From Sphingomonadales bacterium (GTDB taxonomy: Bacteria; Pseudomonadota; Alphaproteobacteria; Sphingomonadales; Sphingomonadaceae), in NCBI GenBank assembly GCA_017309275.1, contig JAFKLT010000044.1:24654-88653 (forward strand): a stretch of 64,000 nucleotides of DNA, written 5' to 3'. Each line of letters starts with the position of its first letter. The first letter of the stretch is position 1. Shown here piece after piece: positions 32,026 through 41,398 of the stretch. The notes under the pieces are model-generated. The model searched no databases. It was not told where the DNA came from and saw only the letters and a list, made by a program, of their open reading frames with translations. The position numbers and the translations under genes were made by a program.

Positions 32026-34949
32026 CGGATCGTGGCCTGCAGCGAGATGGTGCGTCCGAGCGGATTCGCCTTTTCGGGGTCATAGGCGAGCGCCGATGTA
32101 TTGGTCCGGTTGTTCACATAGGGCGGATCGCGATCGAACAGATTGAGGATGCTCAGCCCCAGTTGCAGGCCGCGTTCATTGTCATCACCGCCGAAGCGTT
32201 GGGCGAGGCTGAGGTCGAACGTTGTCCAGGACGATACGCGCTCCGGGACCGCGGGGATCTGGTTGAGATAGCCGCCGACATAGTTGGCGAAGAGGGTCGC
32301 CGCAAAACCTCCGCGCGACCAGCCGGCGCGTCCGCGCAGCCGCCACTTCGCCGGATTTGCGAATGTGCCCACGACGTCCACCGCCGGCGTGCCCGGCGTA
32401 AGCTGCCGATTGATCCGGAAGATGTGGCTTCCCGACAGACCAAGGTCAATCTGGCCGCCGGCGAGTTCCGTTGCGTAGCCAAGATCGAAATCGAGCCCGG
32501 TCTGGCGCATGGCGGACAGGTTGCGGACCTGACCGTCGAGAATGGCATCGACATCGCCCGGCGCGAGGCCAAGCGGATTGGTGAAGGTCGGGAACGAGAA
32601 ATAATAAGCGAGAAGTTCGGCCGACGGATTCTCGGTTACCACGCCGCCGAACAGGTCGCGGCGGGACAGGAAGCGAAGATAATCCTCGCTGACCGAGCCG
32701 ATACGGTCGCGATAGTCGACATCATAATAGGTGACCGACGCTTTAAGCCCGCGGATCGACGGGGGCGCGACGTCGAGGCCGACCGTCCAGGTGGTAGCTT
32801 TCTCCGGCTTGATGCCGGGACCGTAGCCGAAGAGCCCGATGACGTTGGCGGTGCCTGTCGGCGAGCTCGGGTCGGGTACGCGCAGCGTCGTATAGTTCGA
32901 GACAGCCGGGCCAATCAGTTCGTCGAACGCAGGTGCGCGGAACGAGGTCCCGTAGCTGCCGCGCACAGCAATGCCGGGGAGCGCTTCCCAGCGGAGCCCG
33001 AGCGTCGGGTTGGTCGTGCGCCCGACGTCGCTATAGTCCTCGATCCGGCCTGCAAGCGAAAGGTCGAGCCGCTCGATGCCGGCAACGCTGTTGTCGGGAC
33101 CAAAGAGCGGCACGAGAATCTCGGCATATGCGGAGCGTACGTGGCGCGGCCCCGGCAGCCCGGTGAGCGCGGTAGTGCTGGGCGTCGCACGGCTCAGGTC
33201 GTTGACCGTGAAATTCTCATAGCGTTCGCGGCGGTACTCGGCGCCGAAGGCGACCCGGATGTCGCCGCCGGGCAGGCGAATGAGCGAACCATCGACGCGA
33301 AGCGCCGCGGACCAGCTTTCATAATCGTCGCGCGATCCGATGCTTCCGCGAATGGCCGCTATGGTCGCGGGATTGTTCGCGGTTCCGTTACCGAAAACAT
33401 TGAATGCCGTCGCGCGGTTGGTGTCCGCGATCGCCGCCGCAAGGCGCGCGCGGTTCGGAATGTTGATACTGTCGCTCCGGCTCTTCTGGCGCCCATAGGC
33501 GCCGCCAAGCTGGATCCGCCACGCGCCGATCGCCTGCTCGAGGCTGGCCGAACTGCTGATGCCTCGCACCCGTCCCGTGTCGATGGGCGCGCCGAGATCA
33601 TTCGCGAAATTATAGTTCACGCTGACTTGTTGCCGCGTCCCGATAGGATCGACGTAGAAGGGGTTGGTCACCGGCACCCGCACGATGCTGAGATACTGGT
33701 TGAGCGCAACTTTCCGATAGTCGCGCTGCGCAGCGAGCGTGCTTGCCCGGAACGTGAGGCTGTCCGTAAGGTCGAACTCGAGCGCGGCATAGGCGCTGTG
33801 GATGCGCTGGCGAGGAAGGAGATCGCTCGCCGCGCGGCGGTCTCCCGGATTGCGAGTTCCAGCGACGAGCTGGCCCGGAGTCAGCGCCGTCCCGTTCTGC
33901 CCGGCCGGAATCGCGAAGGTCTGCCCATTAGCCGCGGTGATCGTCCCCGGCACGGCGAACAGCGAGCGGTAGTCCGGCCCACCGAATGGACGCAGGTCTT
34001 CGGTCGCAAAATCCCGGTCTGCTGCGGCAAGCGCGTCCCGTTGGCTGAACTGGTAGGCGAGCACGAGATGGCCGCGGTCCCATTTTCGTCCGAATAGCTG
34101 GCCGATCTGGACTTCGCCCATATCCCCATCAGCGGTGCCGACCCGAAAGAGGGTTTCGGCTCCCTCGAACTGGTTCCTCAGCCGGATGTTCACGACGCCG
34201 GCGACAGCATCGGCTCCGTAGATCGCCGAGGCGCCATCGGTCAGGATCTCGACCCGGTCGATCGCGCCTAGCGGGATCAGCGATACGTCGGCGAATACGC
34301 CTCCTAGCCCGCCGAGGGCGGGCCTGCTGCCGTCGATCAGAACAAGGGTCGAGGATGGGCCCAGTCCGCGCAGGTTGACGCTCGAACCATAGGTGCCGTC
34401 GGTTCCCGCGCCGTTTCGAGTGGTCGCTCCGAGGGTCGTCTCGTTAGGTCCGCCCGCAAAGGATTGCGGGAGCGCTTGAAGAAGCTGCTGCACCGATCCC
34501 GTGCCGCTCTTCTCGATATCGGCGCGACCAAGCGTGACGACTGGCGATCCCACCGGTCCGGCGCCGCGAATGCGCGTGCCGGTCACAACGATCGCTTCGT
34601 TGACCCCGTCAGTCGATCCCGCCTCCGCCGCATCGCCGTTTCCCGCGCGCAGCACCCACGCGCCTTCCACCAGTTCAATGGTCAAGCCTGTGCCGGAAAG
34701 GAGGCGGGAAAGGGCGGCGTCGGGAGAGAGGCGCCCGCGGACACGGTTGCTGCGTCGGCCTTCGAGCAGGCTCGAAGCCGCGATGACCTCGCGGCCGGAA
34801 ATGTCCGAATATTTGCGAAGTGCGTCGCTAAGGCGCTGGGCCTCGATATTGTATGTCAGCTCGCCCGTCTGCGCGCACGCGCTGGGTGCATAGAGTGCGG
34901 TCGCCGATACGCCCGAAGCCAGAACGGCCGCGAAAAATTTCATCGTCAT
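32019..34949 (-). CDS. TonB-dependent receptor with N-terminal STN signalling domain
   Basis: A 976-residue outer-membrane transporter. After the signal peptide comes a secretin/TonB short N-terminal (STN) domain (about residues 30-105: LTYNIEAQRLSDALRKYSDISGREVIAAS), used to signal to a FecR-type anti-sigma factor. The plug domain follows (EAIVVTGTRIRG, VNLRGLGPSSTLVLIDGSRP, VEILTDGASAIYGADAVAGVVNI), then a beta-barrel ending ISLQATIRW. It lies between fecR and the isopeptidase, so its likely ligand is the lasso peptide made by the facing genes. That ligand is inferred from context. Confidence 0.92.
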   Translation of the reverse strand: MTMKFFAAVLASGVSATALYAPSACAQTGELTYNIEAQRLSDALRKYSDISGREVIAASSLLEGRRSNRVRGRLSPDAALSRLLSGTGLTIELVEGAWVLRAGNGDAAEAGSTDGVNEAIVVTGTRIRGAGPVGSPVVTLGRADIEKSGTGSVQQLLQALPQSFAGGPNETTLGATTRNGAGTDGTYGSSVNLRGLGPSSTLVLIDGSRPALGGLGGVFADVSLIPLGAIDRVEILTDGASAIYGADAVAGVVNIRLRNQFEGAETLFRVGTADGDMGEVQIGQLFGRKWDRGHLVLAYQFSQRDALAAADRDFATEDLRPFGGPDYRSLFAVPGTITAANGQTFAIPAGQNGTALTPGQLVAGTRNPGDRRAASDLLPRQRIHSAYAALEFDLTDSLTFRASTLAAQRDYRKVALNQYLSIVRVPVTNPFYVDPIGTRQQVSVNYNFANDLGAPIDTGRVRGISSSASLEQAIGAWRIQLGGAYGRQKSRSDSINIPNRARLAAAIADTNRATAFNVFGNGTANNPATIAAIRGSIGSRDDYESWSAALRVDGSLIRLPGGDIRVAFGAEYRRERYENFTVNDLSRATPSTTALTGLPGPRHVRSAYAEILVPLFGPDNSVAGIERLDLSLAGRIEDYSDVGRTTNPTLGLRWEALPGIAVRGSYGTSFRAPAFDELIGPAVSNYTTLRVPDPSSPTGTANVIGLFGYGPGIKPEKATTWTVGLDVAPPSIRGLKASVTYYDVDYRDRIGSVSEDYLRFLSRRDLFGGVVTENPSAELLAYYFSFPTFTNPLGLAPGDVDAILDGQVRNLSAMRQTGLDFDLGYATELAGGQIDLGLSGSHIFRINRQLTPGTPAVDVVGTFANPAKWRLRGRAGWSRGGFAATLFANYVGGYLNQIPAVPERVSSWTTFDLSLAQRFGGDDNERGLQLGLSILNLFDRDPPYVNNRTNTSALAYDPEKANPLGRTISLQATIRW

Positions 34950-35036
34950 TCGTCCCTCCCGTGCGGCCGATTTTGGCCGTCTGAAGGGAAAAAATGACGG
35001 GTGCTCCGAACACCCTATGGGTTTTTCTTGGGTGCC

Positions 35037-35957
35037 CTACTCGGATTTCGCGCCCAGAATTGGTCCGTTCGCACCGAACTCGACCTTGAGATCGAGCGCG
35101 GCGCCGAGCTTCAGTGCAAGTTTCCGGGCATCGGTCATGTCGAAGCGCCCCGTCACCTGCAGCGATGCCAACGCCGGATCGGCCAAGCTGATCTTGACGC
35201 CATTCTCGCGGCCCGCGCGGTCGAGAATCGCACCAAGCGGGAGATTGTCGGCCCACAGCGATTTGGCCGGGGCGTTCGCCTCCTCGCTCTTGATCGGCTG
35301 GGGACCGGTCGACCTGACCTCGGCGCGTTCGCCGGGACGGAGGCGAAGTGCCTTTCCGCCTTCGAGGCGCCGCACTTCGACCGAGCCTTCGACCAGCGCG
35401 ATGCGCGGAACATCCGCGCGGAGATCGACCTCGAAGATGGTGCCGAGCGCGCGCGTGACCGAATCTCCCGCCTCGACGAGGAAGGGACGCGACGCGTCGT
35501 GTGCGACCTCGAACCTGGCGCGGCCGTCATGCAGAATGACGCGGCGTTCGCCGTCCGAGAAGCGCGTCTCGATGCGGGCGCCGTCCATCAGCGTCACGCG
35601 CGTCCCATCGGCGAGCTGGCTCTCGCCTTGCGCCGAATTGGTGGCGATGATCGGCTGATCGCTGTCGCGACCGAGCAGATACCATGCGAACCCGACCGCG
35701 ATCACCGCGGCGAGTATCGTCGCGAATGCCCATCGCCGCCCGCCGGGTTCTCGCTCCCGGGCATCGGCCCGCACATCGGAGGCGATCCGTGCAGTCGACA
35801 TGTCTCCCGCCCAAGTCCAATTGTCGCGCGCTTCGTCATAGGCCTTGGCATTGTCCGGCTTCGCCAGCCACTCGTCGAACGCTTCCCGGTGCAGCTCGGC
35901 ATCGGGGCCCATCATCTTGTCGAGCCAGGCGGTGGCTTCGCTCTCGGCGCGGCTCAC
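35037..35957 (-). CDS. FecR family anti-sigma / sigma regulator
   Basis: A 306-residue FecR protein. The cytoplasmic N-terminal part binds the sigma factor (EATAWLDKMMGPDAELHREAFDEWLAKPDNAKAYDEA), one membrane helix follows (WAFATILAAVIAVGFAWYLL), and the periplasmic FecR domain carries SQLADGTRVTLMDGARIETRFSDGERRVIL and FLVEAGDSVTRALGTIFEVDL. A C-terminal STN-like segment lies near residues 245-300. Its GTG start overlaps the sigma-factor stop (GTGA). With the STN receptor downstream it forms a complete surface-signalling relay. Confidence 0.92.
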   Translation of the reverse strand: MSRAESEATAWLDKMMGPDAELHREAFDEWLAKPDNAKAYDEARDNWTWAGDMSTARIASDVRADAREREPGGRRWAFATILAAVIAVGFAWYLLGRDSDQPIIATNSAQGESQLADGTRVTLMDGARIETRFSDGERRVILHDGRARFEVAHDASRPFLVEAGDSVTRALGTIFEVDLRADVPRIALVEGSVEVRRLEGGKALRLRPGERAEVRSTGPQPIKSEEANAPAKSLWADNLPLGAILDRAGRENGVKISLADPALASLQVTGRFDMTDARKLALKLGAALDLKVEFGANGPILGAKSE

Positions 35958-36532
35958 TGCTTACCCCGCGCGCGTTTGATGGCCGCAAGGGCTTTGGTCA
36001 TGTGGCTTTCGACCGTCTTCACGCTGATTCCCTTGATTCGAGCGATCTCGGGATAGCGTAGTCCTTCGAAGCGATGCATCAGGAAAATCTCGCGCGTGAG
36101 CGGAGATAGCCTCGAAATGGCTCTTTCTGCCCGGCGCAGGACGTCGCGCGCCTCGAGCGCGGCGTGCGGGTCGCTTGATCCCGCATGTTCATCGCTGAAG
36201 CTGTCGTGCTGTGACCGGTGACGGCGCCCGTCGGCGCGACCATATTCGGCGAGCAGCATCCGGGCGCTCTTCACGAGATAGGCGCCGGGGCCTTCGACCA
36301 GCGCAGCGAGGCCGCCGCGCGCACTCGCAAAGCGGCTGAAGACTTCCTGCACAAGGTCGCCGACATCCTGGGTCGGCGCACGGCTCTTGAAGAAGCGGAT
36401 TATTTGCGGCCGGTGTTCGGAGTAGATCGCCTCGATGCGCGCCGAGCGCCCGACCCGCTCCCAATCCTCTGGCGGCAAGGGATCGCCGCCGGCAACACCG
36501 GGTCGCTCGCTGTCCTTGTCCTCGAAGTCCAT
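35954..36532 (-). CDS. ECF sigma factor (FecI-like)
   Basis: A 192-residue sigma-70 family factor. Region 2 is RIEAIYSEHRPQIIRFFKSRAPTQDVGDLVQEVFSRF and region 4 is ISRLSPLTREIFLMHRFEGLRYPEIARIKGISVKTVESHMTKALAAI. The ATG at 36532 is preferred to an upstream TTG at 36598, which would add 22 poorly conserved residues. It should direct transcription of the fecR-receptor-isopeptidase operon, and possibly the lasso genes, when the receptor senses its ligand. Confidence 0.9.
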   Translation of the reverse strand: MDFEDKDSERPGVAGGDPLPPEDWERVGRSARIEAIYSEHRPQIIRFFKSRAPTQDVGDLVQEVFSRFASARGGLAALVEGPGAYLVKSARMLLAEYGRADGRRHRSQHDSFSDEHAGSSDPHAALEARDVLRRAERAISRLSPLTREIFLMHRFEGLRYPEIARIKGISVKTVESHMTKALAAIKRARGKQ

Positions 36533-36832
36533 ACCTGCCGCCTTCCCGTTCGGGACAAAGGCGGCAAGCCGGGCGTTGAGAACTTGCTTAGCGAACAAGC
36601 GCCGCCGCCTTTAGCCCGAGGGCTTGGACATGCGCAGCGGCCACCCGGCAGGATGGAATAGGAAAACTAAGCTAAGCAGGTTCTCACGCCTGGCACCGTG
36701 CGCCTTGCCCGATGCACTTCAAAGCATAGCCTTGCCGCTGCGGCATGCAAGCCGACTGCACCGAGATAGATCCAGATCGAGTCTATTCTCCGGAAACGAC
36801 GGCAGAAGAGCTTCGGTGCTGCCGGGCGTCGA

Positions 36833-37645
36833 CTATTTCGTTTCGGCGGTTTCGCCAGAGGCTTTTGCAAGCGCGACCCGCTCACGCCGGCGCCGCGCCC
36901 AAATATTGAGCCCTTCTACCCCGGCCGAAAATGCCATGGCGGTGTAGATATAGCCTTTGGGCACCTTTGCTCCGAAGCCGTCGGCGATCAGAACGACGCC
37001 GATCATCAGCAGGAAGCCGAGTGCCAGCATCACGACGGTCGGATTGTCGCGGATGAAGTTGGCGAGGGGGTCGGCCGCGAGCAGCATGACGAGGACCGCC
37101 GAGATCACCGCGATCACCATGATCGGCAGATGTTCGGTCATGCCGACAGCGGTCAGGATCGAATCCACCGAGAAGACGAGATCGAGCAGCAGGATCTGGA
37201 CGATCGCCGATCCGAAGGTTAGCGCCTTCTTGCCCGCATTGAAGACATCGTCGTTCGGGTTGGGGTCGACATTGTGGTGGATTTCCGAGGTCGCCTTCCA
37301 GATCAGGAAGAGGCCACCCGCGATCAGGATGATGTCGCGCCAGGAAAAGGCGGTCTCGAAGCTCGGTTTTCCATAGGCATCCGGCGCGCCCTGCAAGCCG
37401 AAGTCGACGACGATGGCGGTCAGCCCGACGAGCCAGGCAATGACCGACAGCAGGGCGAGGCGCATGACCAGCGCGAGCGAGATGCCGATGCGCCTCGCCT
37501 TCTGGCGCTGGGCTTCGGGCAATTTGTTTGAGATGATCGAGATGAAGATGAGATTGTCGATCCCGAGAACGATCTCCATCACCACGAGCGTCAGCAGTGC
37601 TGCCCAGACCGCGGGATCTTGAAACAGGGTGACCAAGCCTTCCAT
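36833..37645 (-). CDS. TerC family integral membrane protein
   Basis: A 270-residue TerC/Alx-type membrane protein with about seven helices. The acidic membrane motifs are [16 protein letters not shown] and the repeat [17 protein letters not shown], whose Asp residues are believed to bind metal ions. Relatives export manganese or take part in tellurite resistance. It stands alone, with about 300 bases to the sigma-factor gene. A connection to the metal region at the window start is possible but unproven. Confidence 0.9.
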   Translation of the reverse strand: MEGLVTLFQDPAVWAALLTLVVMEIVLGIDNLIFISIISNKLPEAQRQKARRIGISLALVMRLALLSVIAWLVGLTAIVVDFGLQGAPDAYGKPSFETAFSWRDIILIAGGLFLIWKATSEIHHNVDPNPNDDVFNAGKKALTFGSAIVQILLLDLVFSVDSILTAVGMTEHLPIMVIAVISAVLVMLLAADPLANFIRDNPTVVMLALGFLLMIGVVLIADGFGAKVPKGYIYTAMAFSAGVEGLNIWARRRRERVALAKASGETAETK

Positions 37646-37860
37646 GTCGAACGCCCTTCCTCAGCGATGCTGCCACTGAACCGGTCGCGCGAAGGTGCAG
37701 ATCGATGGGAACGCAGACAATTGCACCGAGCGTCGCTCGATGCGGTCCGACATCACGGCCGTCGCTGTACGACCGTCAGAGGGGCCCGGCCCGCGCTTCG
37801 CGATTTACGGCAAAACCGTCCTTCTCACAAGGGCTTCGCGGCGGGTCGCCGGTCCTTGGC

Positions 37861-38793
37861 TCAATGGTGATAGAGCGGGAATTGCCGGGAAGTGACGGGG
37901 CACTCGCACGGGGCGAGCACCGATATCGCGCGCGGTAAAACACGGAAATGCGCCGGTGTCGCGGTGACGATCTCGCCGTCGGTGTTCACTGGCATCGGCC
38001 GCCGCGTCTCGATATCGAACTCGACGCATTTGGCGGTTCGCACTTCCTTCCACGCCCCATGCGTGCCGGACCGGAAGGCGCGAAGCATGAGGGCGAGCTT
38101 CCAGAGGTTTTTGACCTCGAGACTATAAAGATCGAGCGTGCCGTCATCGATCGCGGCATTTTCCTCGACGACATTGCCTCCGCCATAAAGGCGCCCGTTG
38201 CCGATCGCGACCTGGTACGTGCTGACGGTCCTCGACTCGCCCTTCTCGCGGATCCTCGCCCGGAACCGCTGGGCAGCCAGGATGACCCGCAGCGCGGCGA
38301 CGGCATAGCCGAGGCGGCCGAACCTCTTCTTGATCGCCGGATCGAGCTTCTGCGCAAGTTCGCTGCTGATCCCGATGCTCGCGACATTGAAGAAGGCATG
38401 GCCATTGACCGTGCCGACATCGATCCGCCGGCTGTGACCCTCGACAATGACGTCGGCCGCCGCCGCGAAATCGAGCGGGATCGACAGGGTGCGCGCCAGG
38501 TCATTCGCGGTTCCGGCGGGAATGATTCCTAGCGGCAGGCCGCTCTCGATCACCGCGGGCGCAGCGGATGAGATCGAACCGTCGCCGCCGCACACGACAA
38601 TGATATCGGCGGTCTGATGCAGGCGTGTCACGTCGCGTGCGATTTCGGGCAAGCTCTCGAACGGCTCGACCGTCACCAGCAGGCCGCCGGCAGCGAGGCG
38701 CTCGCGAACGGGAACCAGGGCCTGCTCGCCCTGCCGCGCCTTTGCATTGTGCAGCACGAGGGCGCGCGTACCTTTTGGCCACGGCATCGACAC
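37861..38793 (-). CDS. Diacylglycerol/lipid kinase family protein
   Basis: A 310-residue DAGK catalytic-domain protein of the YegS/BmrU/DgkB type. The ATP site is VVCGGDGSISSAA and the second motif is LPLGIIPAGTANDLARTL. The substrate-side segment is NVASIGISSELA and the C-terminal lobe has YGGGNVVEENAAIDDGTLDLY. It phosphorylates diacylglycerol or a related lipid at the membrane. No operon partners are apparent. Confidence 0.9.
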   Translation of the reverse strand: MSMPWPKGTRALVLHNAKARQGEQALVPVRERLAAGGLLVTVEPFESLPEIARDVTRLHQTADIIVVCGGDGSISSAAPAVIESGLPLGIIPAGTANDLARTLSIPLDFAAAADVIVEGHSRRIDVGTVNGHAFFNVASIGISSELAQKLDPAIKKRFGRLGYAVAALRVILAAQRFRARIREKGESRTVSTYQVAIGNGRLYGGGNVVEENAAIDDGTLDLYSLEVKNLWKLALMLRAFRSGTHGAWKEVRTAKCVEFDIETRRPMPVNTDGEIVTATPAHFRVLPRAISVLAPCECPVTSRQFPLYHH

Positions 38794-39156
38794 GATCCTG
38801 TTCAGCAGAGTTGCGACCGTCGAGCGCGTGCCTTCAGAAGGACCACGTCCGATAGAGCAGGCCTATATATCGCCGCGACGAGCCCGGGAAGCATCCGTAT
38901 CGATGCAGCCCCTTTTTCGGCTTCGTCATATCCTTGGCGCGATCGCTCTCCCTGATCGCTCTTCCATTGTCGAAGTTCGACCGGTCCCACCCAAGAGCGC
39001 TCCGCCAATCTGGTCGGCGGCGTCGCCCGCGCAAGCGAGGCATAGCCTCACTCCTCCGCTGCGCTTCGGCCCTTCGGGTGCGCAAGCGCCTCAAGCCGCC
39101 GACCCGCCTGGCTGCACGCCCGGGATGGTCCCGGGCAAATCAGCAGGAGTATCGAC
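38794..39156. other. Intergenic region before the DUF736 gene
   Basis: No gene is supported in these 363 bases, although a spurious frame runs through them into the MNT-HEPN gene. The right part has small hairpins such as GAGGC-ata-GCCTC near 39038 and the perfect stem at 39118-39136. Confidence 0.6.
39118..39136 (+). repeat. Perfect hairpin in the DUF736 leader
   Basis: GCCCGGGA-TGG-TCCCGGGC forms an 8-bp stem with a 3-nt loop, ending 20 bases before the DUF736 ATG and 6 bases before its AGCAGGAG ribosome site. It could be an RNA structure limiting translation or an attenuator. Confidence 0.55.
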
Positions 39157-39480
39157 ATGGCGAGCATCGGCATCGTCAGCGGCAGCATCGAGAAGGGCTT
39201 TGTGGGCCAGCTCATCACGCTGTCGATCAAGGCACCGATCGAGATACGCCCCAACCGCGGCAAGGCGAGCGATGTGCAGCCCGACTATCGCGTTTGGTCC
39301 GACGGCGTCGAGATCGGTGCCGGCTGGATCCGCGTCGCCGAGCAATCGGGGCGACCCTATGTCTCCCTCTCGCTCGCGACCCCCGAGTTCGGGCCGCGGC
39401 GCATCTACGCCAATCTCGGGCGGGCCGCTGGGCAGGATCGCGACGATGTGTTCGCGATTATCTGGACACCCGCCGACTGA
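39157..39480 (+). CDS. DUF736 protein of mobile-element backbone
   Basis: A 107-residue DUF736 protein, a short family common on alphaproteobacterial plasmids and ICEs. Typical features are the GSIEKGFVGQLITLSIKAPIEIRPN start, PDYRVWSDGVEIGAGW and YVSLSLATPEFGPRRIYANLGRA. Function is unknown. It is normally found together with the DUF932, ParB-like, Toprim and DUF2493 genes. Here it is 15 kb away from them, across the quorum-sensing and lasso region, and stands at the edge of the defence genes. Confidence 0.9.
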   Translation: MASIGIVSGSIEKGFVGQLITLSIKAPIEIRPNRGKASDVQPDYRVWSDGVEIGAGWIRVAEQSGRPYVSLSLATPEFGPRRIYANLGRAAGQDRDDVFAIIWTPAD

Positions 39481-39563
39481 CCGGCAGCCATCTTGCGGCA
39501 TCCTTGCGCATCGGAACAATCTTCCGGGTGCAAGGGTGCCGCCACCTTGTTAGGGTGACCTCA

Positions 39564-40493
39564 ATGCAGAGCAGCCTCGAACATCTTCCCCCGCACAAGC
39601 AACGCGAGATCGAGCGCGTCGTCGAGATCATCTTCGAGGAATTCGAGGACGCGCTGGCGCTCGCGACGCAGGACTGGAAGCGCAAGGGCCGGATTTCCAA
39701 GATCATCCTCTACGGCAGCTATGCACGGGGTGGCTGGGTTGACGAGCCGCACACGGCGAAGGGCTATCAGTCGGACTATGACCTGCTGATCATCGTCAAC
39801 GACAAGCGGCTGACCGATCGGGCGGACTATTGGTCGAAGCTCGACGATCGGCTCATTCGCGAATTGTCGGTGACGAAGAGGCTGAGGACGCCAGTGAACT
39901 TCATCGTTCACAGTCTCGACGAGGTGAATTCCGGGCTTACGCAGGGGCGCTATTTCTTCATCGACGTCGCTCGTGACGGGATCGCGCTGTACGAGGCCGA
40001 TGGCCGGGAGCTTGCCGAGCCCAAGCCTATGACGCCGCATGCGGCGCTTGAGATGGCGCAGGAATATTTTGACGAGTGGTACTCTGGCGCGACGGAATTC
40101 ATCGACGGCTACAAGTTTTACCTCGATCGAAGGAGCTTCAAGAAGGCGGCATTCCTCCTTCATCAGGCTGTTGAGAGCTACTATCACTGTGTTTTGCTTG
40201 TCGGAACGCTGCACACACCGCACATCCATAATCTCGCCTTCCTGCGCACGCAGGCTGAACGGATTGACGCGCGCCTGTTCGAGGCATGGCCTCGAGAGGT
40301 GAAGGCCGATCGGTCTCGCTTCGAGAAATTGAAGGAAGCGTACATCAAGGCGCGCTACTCGAAGCACTACAGCATTTCAGCGGAAGAGCTTGAATGGCTC
40401 GGTGCGCGCGTAGAGCGGCTCGCGGAGATCGTTGATGGAATCTGCCGCGATCGTATCGCCGAGCTTGAGGCGACGGCGCGCCGGGCAGGCTGA
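39564..40493 (+). CDS. MNT nucleotidyltransferase - HEPN fusion protein
   Basis: A 309-residue two-domain protein. Residues about 35-110 are a minimal nucleotidyltransferase with LYGSYARGGW followed by the Asp pair of SDYDLLIIV. The C-terminal half is a HEPN domain (KKAAFLLHQAVESYYHCVLLVGT, then KARYSKHYSISAEELEWL, with an R-Y and His at the RNase-type motif). In known systems MNT modifies and silences a HEPN RNase toxin, usually as separate genes. Here they are fused. The ATG at 39564 is chosen since the upstream extension covers DUF736 and noncoding DNA. It is the first gene of the probable defence island. Confidence 0.85.
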   Translation: MQSSLEHLPPHKQREIERVVEIIFEEFEDALALATQDWKRKGRISKIILYGSYARGGWVDEPHTAKGYQSDYDLLIIVNDKRLTDRADYWSKLDDRLIRELSVTKRLRTPVNFIVHSLDEVNSGLTQGRYFFIDVARDGIALYEADGRELAEPKPMTPHAALEMAQEYFDEWYSGATEFIDGYKFYLDRRSFKKAAFLLHQAVESYYHCVLLVGTLHTPHIHNLAFLRTQAERIDARLFEAWPREVKADRSRFEKLKEAYIKARYSKHYSISAEELEWLGARVERLAEIVDGICRDRIAELEATARRAG

Positions 40494-40522
40494 TCTTGCT
40501 CCTCAAAGTTGCGCGATGCGCA

Positions 40523-41398
40523 TCAGGTCGGTCGGTGATCTTCTTCGGTACTGTTCGCTAGCTGATTTAGCTCCTCCTCCCCAGCGACGTGTTTGTACCA
40601 GTCGTTGTCAAACTGCGTGGCGCTGACCTTGATAGTCTCCACGCGATATGGGGCGCAGCTGATCACATCGACCGCTGATGGGTCGAACACCGCAATATTG
40701 TAACCCTCGTCGTCACCGAACTGGCTCTTGTACGCGATTGCATCATAGCCTTGCGCGCGGAAGAGCTCCGCTAGAATTTGGGTAGGAACATAGTCGGCTG
40801 AATCGTCCGACAGGGTGACAGGTCGTGAGAACGCGTTGTCGATATCGGTCCAAACGGCGCTCTTCTTCTCCGGCGCTGATATCGGCGTGGTTCCCATAAT
40901 CTGGCCCATGTTTAGACCGCCGAGTGAACTTTGTCCGTGGCCGAGCGACAGATCCAGCGTCCTGAGATCGCGCAGGATTCTGCACTTTGCCACAGAGACT
41001 TCTGCGCCGACCCAAGGTCGAACTTCTGAAATGGCTGTCTCCGCGGTGCTCCCGAGGTAGAGGACCGGGATGCCCGCGGGGTTGGCTCGACCCTCTTTCG
41101 CGCGGCGTTCCAGTGGCTTCATCCGCTTTGCACCGAAACCTGAAGTATACTCGCCGATCCAGTTTCCTTGTTCGTCGTGCTGGTCGAAGACCTCGACCCC
41201 TTGCTGCGCACGAAACAGAATGCGGCCGGTGGGCAGTGTCTGATCACGCTGTTCGATCGTTGCGATGACTGTTGCCAGAAAGGCTTGGATCGCGGGGTCC
41301 CAAACGTACCGGCTCGAATGACGCACTCGATCCGCATAGGTGTCGTAACTGCGCCAAGATGCAAACTCCTTGGCGTCGGGATTGTCGAGTTCCATCAC
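40523..41398 (-). CDS. RES-domain protein (NAD-degrading toxin-like)
   Basis: A 291-residue protein with a RES domain. The three hallmark parts are Arg in GRILFRAQQG, Glu in PVLYLGSTAETAISEVRPW, and Ser in TQILAELFRAQGYDAIAYKSQFG. RES enzymes are NAD+ phosphorylases related to ADP-ribosyltransferases and act as toxins. The N-terminal 55 residues and C-terminal tail extend beyond the short RES toxins of RES-Xre pairs. No Xre antitoxin is adjacent; instead the start overlaps the stop of an HNH-type gene (ATGA), so the two are made together. Confidence 0.82.
   Translation of the reverse strand: MMELDNPDAKEFASWRSYDTYADRVRHSSRYVWDPAIQAFLATVIATIEQRDQTLPTGRILFRAQQGVEVFDQHDEQGNWIGEYTSGFGAKRMKPLERRAKEGRANPAGIPVLYLGSTAETAISEVRPWVGAEVSVAKCRILRDLRTLDLSLGHGQSSLGGLNMGQIMGTTPISAPEKKSAVWTDIDNAFSRPVTLSDDSADYVPTQILAELFRAQGYDAIAYKSQFGDDEGYNIAVFDPSAVDVISCAPYRVETIKVSATQFDNDWYKHVAGEEELNQLANSTEEDHRPT

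Noticed and set aside
31641-34097. An 818-codon plus-strand frame opposite the TonB receptor
   Set aside because: It is an antisense shadow with no recognisable domains and no ribosome site, while the minus-strand receptor and isopeptidase are clear.
37852-37880. A tRNA-like D-arm string, GGCTCAATGGTGATAGAGC
   Set aside because: No acceptor stem, anticodon arm or T-arm can be folded around it, and it overlaps the end of the lipid kinase gene.
38934-39563. N-terminal extension of the MNT-HEPN frame by 210 residues
   Set aside because: It reads through noncoding DNA and the DUF736 gene in another frame. The ATG at 39564 fits the domain start.
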